31,670 nt of DNA, from contig DAOUHZ010000094.1 in NCBI GenBank assembly GCA_034428455.1, positions 1 to 31,670 of the forward strand, read 5' to 3'. The stretch is from Bin87 sp034428455 (lineage in GTDB: Bacteria > Chloroflexota > Dehalococcoidia > Lucifugimonadales > UBA3495). A program made the translations under genes and the position numbers. This document shows, in pieces, positions 29,699 through 31,670 of the stretch (position 1 is the first letter of the stretch; every line of letters begins with the position of its first letter). Below the pieces are notes generated by a model that saw only the letters and a program-made list of their open reading frames with translations, did not search any database and was not told the DNA's origin.

Positions 29699-29940
29699 AT
29701 GTCACGCAGTACCGGCTGGCCAAGGCCATCGGCATGGACGCCAGACGAATTCATGCTATCGTCCACGGTGAACGGTCCATTACGGCGGAGACCGTGTTGT
29801 TGTTCTCCCGCTATTTCGGCAACTCCGCCGGATTCTGGATGGGTCTGCAAAGCCAGTATGATCTGGAAACAGCTGAAGACCGTCTTGCTGATAAATTGAG
29901 CGCCGTGGTTGCCCACTCTTCAACAAGTGGCGCAGGTTAG
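29611..29940 (+). CDS. HigA-family antitoxin (XRE-type), no toxin adjacent
   Basis: 109 residues. The family signature PPIHPGEILDEEFLRPMNVTQYRLAKAIG is split around residues 13-41, then RIHAIVHGERSITAETVLLFSRYFG, SAGFWMGLQSQYDLE. The helix-turn-helix (about 33-54) binds the operator of its own operon. HigA normally follows a HigB toxin, but none lies upstream; the previous gene is a Phd antitoxin that overlaps it by 88 bp. The ATG at 29611 is preceded by AGAAGAGACGAG. Orphan HigA proteins occur as regulators or remnants. Confidence 0.9.
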   Translation: MFNQGKHDDERLPPIHPGEILDEEFLRPMNVTQYRLAKAIGMDARRIHAIVHGERSITAETVLLFSRYFGNSAGFWMGLQSQYDLETAEDRLADKLSAVVAHSSTSGAG

Positions 29941-30041
29941 GTTGGATGCTGGAACTGCGAAACATCACCCCCGACGAATTGCTTTTTCAGGCTCGTTTAC
30001 CATGAGGTAGGTTCCGATGAACAAGGTTTCGAGCGAGCGCA

Positions 30042-30521
30042 ATGGCTGACAAAGCCCGCCGCAAGCGACCCAGGGCATCTGGCGGGACGCCCGAAAACGC
30101 GGCCGGCGAGGTTAAACTCCTCTCCGGCGGCAACCCCCAGATCGCCAGGGCCGACGGCGACGCCGCGGTGCAGGCCTACATCGCGGCCATGCCCGAGTGG
30201 AAGAGCGATGTCGGCCGCCGCCTGGACGACCTCATCGTGTGCACCGTACCCGACGTGCGCAAGGCAGTGCGGTGGAACTCGCCCTTCTACGGAGTCGAGG
30301 GCGAGGGTTGGTTCCTCAGCTACCACGTTTTCACCCGCTACGTGAAGGTCACTTTCCTCAACGGGTCTTCACTGGATCCCCTCCCGCCTGTCGAGTCCAA
30401 GGACCAGGACACGCGCTACTACCACGTCTACGAGGATGGCGTAATCGACGAGGAACTCGTTGCCAGTTGGATCCGTCAGGCGTCCGCCATTCCAGGCTGG
30501 AAGGGGTTCGACATCCTGTGA
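30042..30521 (+). CDS. DUF1801 domain protein
   Basis: 159 residues. The N-terminal 40 are low-complexity and basic (KARRKRPRASGG). The DUF1801 fold follows: DAAVQAYIAAMPEWKSDVGRRLDDLI, then RKAVRWNSPFYGVEG and GWFLSYHVFTRYVKVTFL, then the C-terminal helix. DUF1801/YdhG-like proteins are small, soluble and of unknown activity. It begins after an unclear 101-bp gap behind HigA (29941-30041, which holds a 19-codon frame LELRNITPDELLFQARLP, probably a relic). It ends 18 bp before the GNAT gene. Confidence 0.88.
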   Translation: MADKARRKRPRASGGTPENAAGEVKLLSGGNPQIARADGDAAVQAYIAAMPEWKSDVGRRLDDLIVCTVPDVRKAVRWNSPFYGVEGEGWFLSYHVFTRYVKVTFLNGSSLDPLPPVESKDQDTRYYHVYEDGVIDEELVASWIRQASAIPGWKGFDIL

Positions 30522-30539
30522 GCCAGGACAGTTGACACA

Positions 30540-30983
30540 ATGCTCGCCATCAGATTGGCAACCGCCCAGGACCGCGATGCCGCCATAGACCTGGCGCGCC
30601 GCCTCCTCACGGAACTGGGAGGGACGCCGGCTCCTGCGGAAGCGATGGCTCCGGTGTACGAGCGGTTTGCCGACGACGGCCCCGCCGGCTTCGTCGTGCT
30701 GGCGGAAGATGAAGGACGCTTCACCGCCGTCTGCACCGTGTCCTTCGTGGAGGCCCTGCGCAGCGCTGGTCGCTACGCCATAATCCAGGAGATGTACGTC
30801 GATCCCAGCGTGCGCAGCACCGGCGTCGGGATGGAGGTTCTCCGGTTTGCCCTGGATCATGCCGTCGCGCGCGGCTGCGCGATGGTCGAACTGGGTACCC
30901 CTTACCACGGCGAAAGGCAGATCCAGTTCTATCAGCGGGGGGGATTCACCAACGTCGGCGCGCGCCTGCGCTGGCGTCCCTAG
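30540..30983 (+). CDS. GNAT-family N-acetyltransferase
   Basis: 147 residues. The acetyl-CoA-binding region is MYVDPSVRSTGVGMEVLRFALDHAV (about 85-109), with the R-S-x-G-V-G variant of the R/Q-x-x-G-x-G/A loop. The rest of the fold is visible: IRLATAQDRDAAIDLARRL at the N-terminus and a C-terminal FYQRGGFTNVGARL. The acceptor is unknown. It lies 18 bp after the DUF1801 gene and 8 bp before the phosphatase gene, so the three are probably co-transcribed. Confidence 0.92.
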   Translation: MLAIRLATAQDRDAAIDLARRLLTELGGTPAPAEAMAPVYERFADDGPAGFVVLAEDEGRFTAVCTVSFVEALRSAGRYAIIQEMYVDPSVRSTGVGMEVLRFALDHAVARGCAMVELGTPYHGERQIQFYQRGGFTNVGARLRWRP

Positions 30984-30991
30984 CCAACGCC

Positions 30992-31550
30992 GTGTCCAGC
31001 CTGATCCTCGTCCGGCACTGCGAGGCGGCCGGCCAGGAACCGGACGCGCCGCTAACCGATGTCGGTATGGGCCAGGCGCTGGCGCTGGCGAATTTCCTCT
31101 CTGACTTTCCGGTCGACACAATCGTCACCAGCGCCTATCGGCGTGCCCGTGAAACCGCTGAGCCGCTCGCAGAGTTCCTGCATCTTGGCATTGAAACCGA
31201 TCCCCGCTTGAACGAGAGGGTTTTGTCGCCATATCCCATCGACAACTGGCGCGAAGTGGTGCGGGATTCCCTTGCCGACCCCGATCTGCGGGCGTCCGGC
31301 GGTGAATCGGCTAACGACGTGCTGCGGCGCTCCTGGCCTGCTTTGCATGACTTGCTGGGTGGTTCGGCTGAACTGCCGGTGGTCATAACCCACGGCAACC
31401 TGCTGGCCCTGGTCCTGCATTCCATTGATCCCGGTTTCGGCTACGCGGGATGGGAAAACCTCACCAACCCCCGACGTGTACCGGGTGCGTGTTGACGACG
31501 ATGGGGTGATGGCATTTTGTCGGCTGTGGGACCCGTCTCGCATTCGCTGA
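30992..31550 (+). CDS. Histidine phosphatase family protein (probable frameshift near the end)
   Basis: Starts with GTG at 30992: SSLILVRHCEAAGQEPDA. The phosphohistidine motif is VRHCEA (R8-H9; RHG/RHC variant), TSAYRRARETAEPL is at about 46-59, and the second catalytic His is in VVITHGNL. As written, the frame ends at 31495 with PRRVPGAC. Removing one C from the CCCCC run at 31468-31472 gives NPDVYRVRVDDDGVMAFCRLW and a stop at 31548-31550, a natural C-terminus. It is therefore either a sequencing error or a real single-base frameshift. Substrates of small members (phosphoglycerate, sugar phosphates, phosphoproteins) vary. Confidence 0.85.
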
Positions 31551-31670
31551 CTGTCCTTACGAGTACCCATCTTCGCCCGAACTGTCATTTGTATGTTGCA
31601 AATGTCCCGTAGATAGGCCAATTTGCGGGATAGAGGGAGGGGCGCGTCGTCTGTCATTGGGTGAGCTGGA
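31551..31670. other. Window end, nothing recognised
   Basis: 120 bp without a gene. A short CATTTG...CAAATG inverted repeat is near 31587, and no promoter or terminator could be supported. Confidence 0.4.

Overview
The window is 31.7 kb of high-GC bacterial chromosome. Family content suggests a Chloroflexota bacterium, possibly of the Dehalococcoidia/SAR202 type: rplI-dnaB followed by a DnaD-like gene, tandem class III CoA-transferases, an SCPx-type thiolase with a DUF35 partner, a gentisate-type bicupin, VOC and flavin-reductase proteins, and dispersed short palindromic repeats. This placement is inference; no rRNA or taxonomic marker was compared.

Layout. 1-2353 (minus): replication/translation block with a partial DnaD-like gene, dnaB and rplI. 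2663-3223: a conserved protein of unknown function. 3413-6103 (plus): a visibly AT-richer, tightly packed three-gene cassette of DNA adenine methyltransferase, DGQHR/DndB-like protein and a HEPN-like protein, preceded by a gene remnant. 6300-17913: chromosomal and catabolic genes (dinB, bicupin dioxygenase, carboxymuconolactone-decarboxylase-like, NAD-dependent reductase, MFS transporter, two VOC proteins, HicB-like/zinc-ribbon protein, thiolase plus DUF35, two micro-membrane proteins divergent from a Fur-family regulator, glutaredoxin, flavin reductase). Three 93-bp palindromic repeats and one 96-bp nested palindrome are scattered in its gaps.

18050-24705 (minus) looks like a defence region. 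It holds a coupled pair (DUF4365-like nuclease fold plus an unknown 384-residue protein), a fragment of an Hsd C-terminus, a GxxExxY protein, an HsdM fused to one HsdS half, and HsdR. The last three genes are each followed directly, at or next to the stop codon, by a copy of an imperfect palindrome, an arrangement resembling a cassette array.

24843-27418 (plus): two tandem class III CoA-transferases, of which only the second has the expected catalytic aspartate. 27483-29940 is an accessory junction. A CAT-anticodon tRNA is followed by a toxin-antitoxin pair whose antitoxin contains a domain like the C-terminal tail of type IIG/Eco57I-like restriction enzymes. A 218-bp duplication of the CoA-transferase 3' end plus the tRNA follows (the second tRNA is decayed), then a DUF2513 gene and overlapping Phd and HigA antitoxin genes with no toxins. 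30042-31550 is ordinary (DUF1801, GNAT, histidine phosphatase), with a probable single-base frameshift in the last gene.

The best candidates for undescribed biology are the methyltransferase-DGQHR-HEPN cassette, the palindrome-punctuated RM/GxxExxY array, the restriction-tail antitoxin module bracketed by the tRNA duplication, and the DUF4365 pair.
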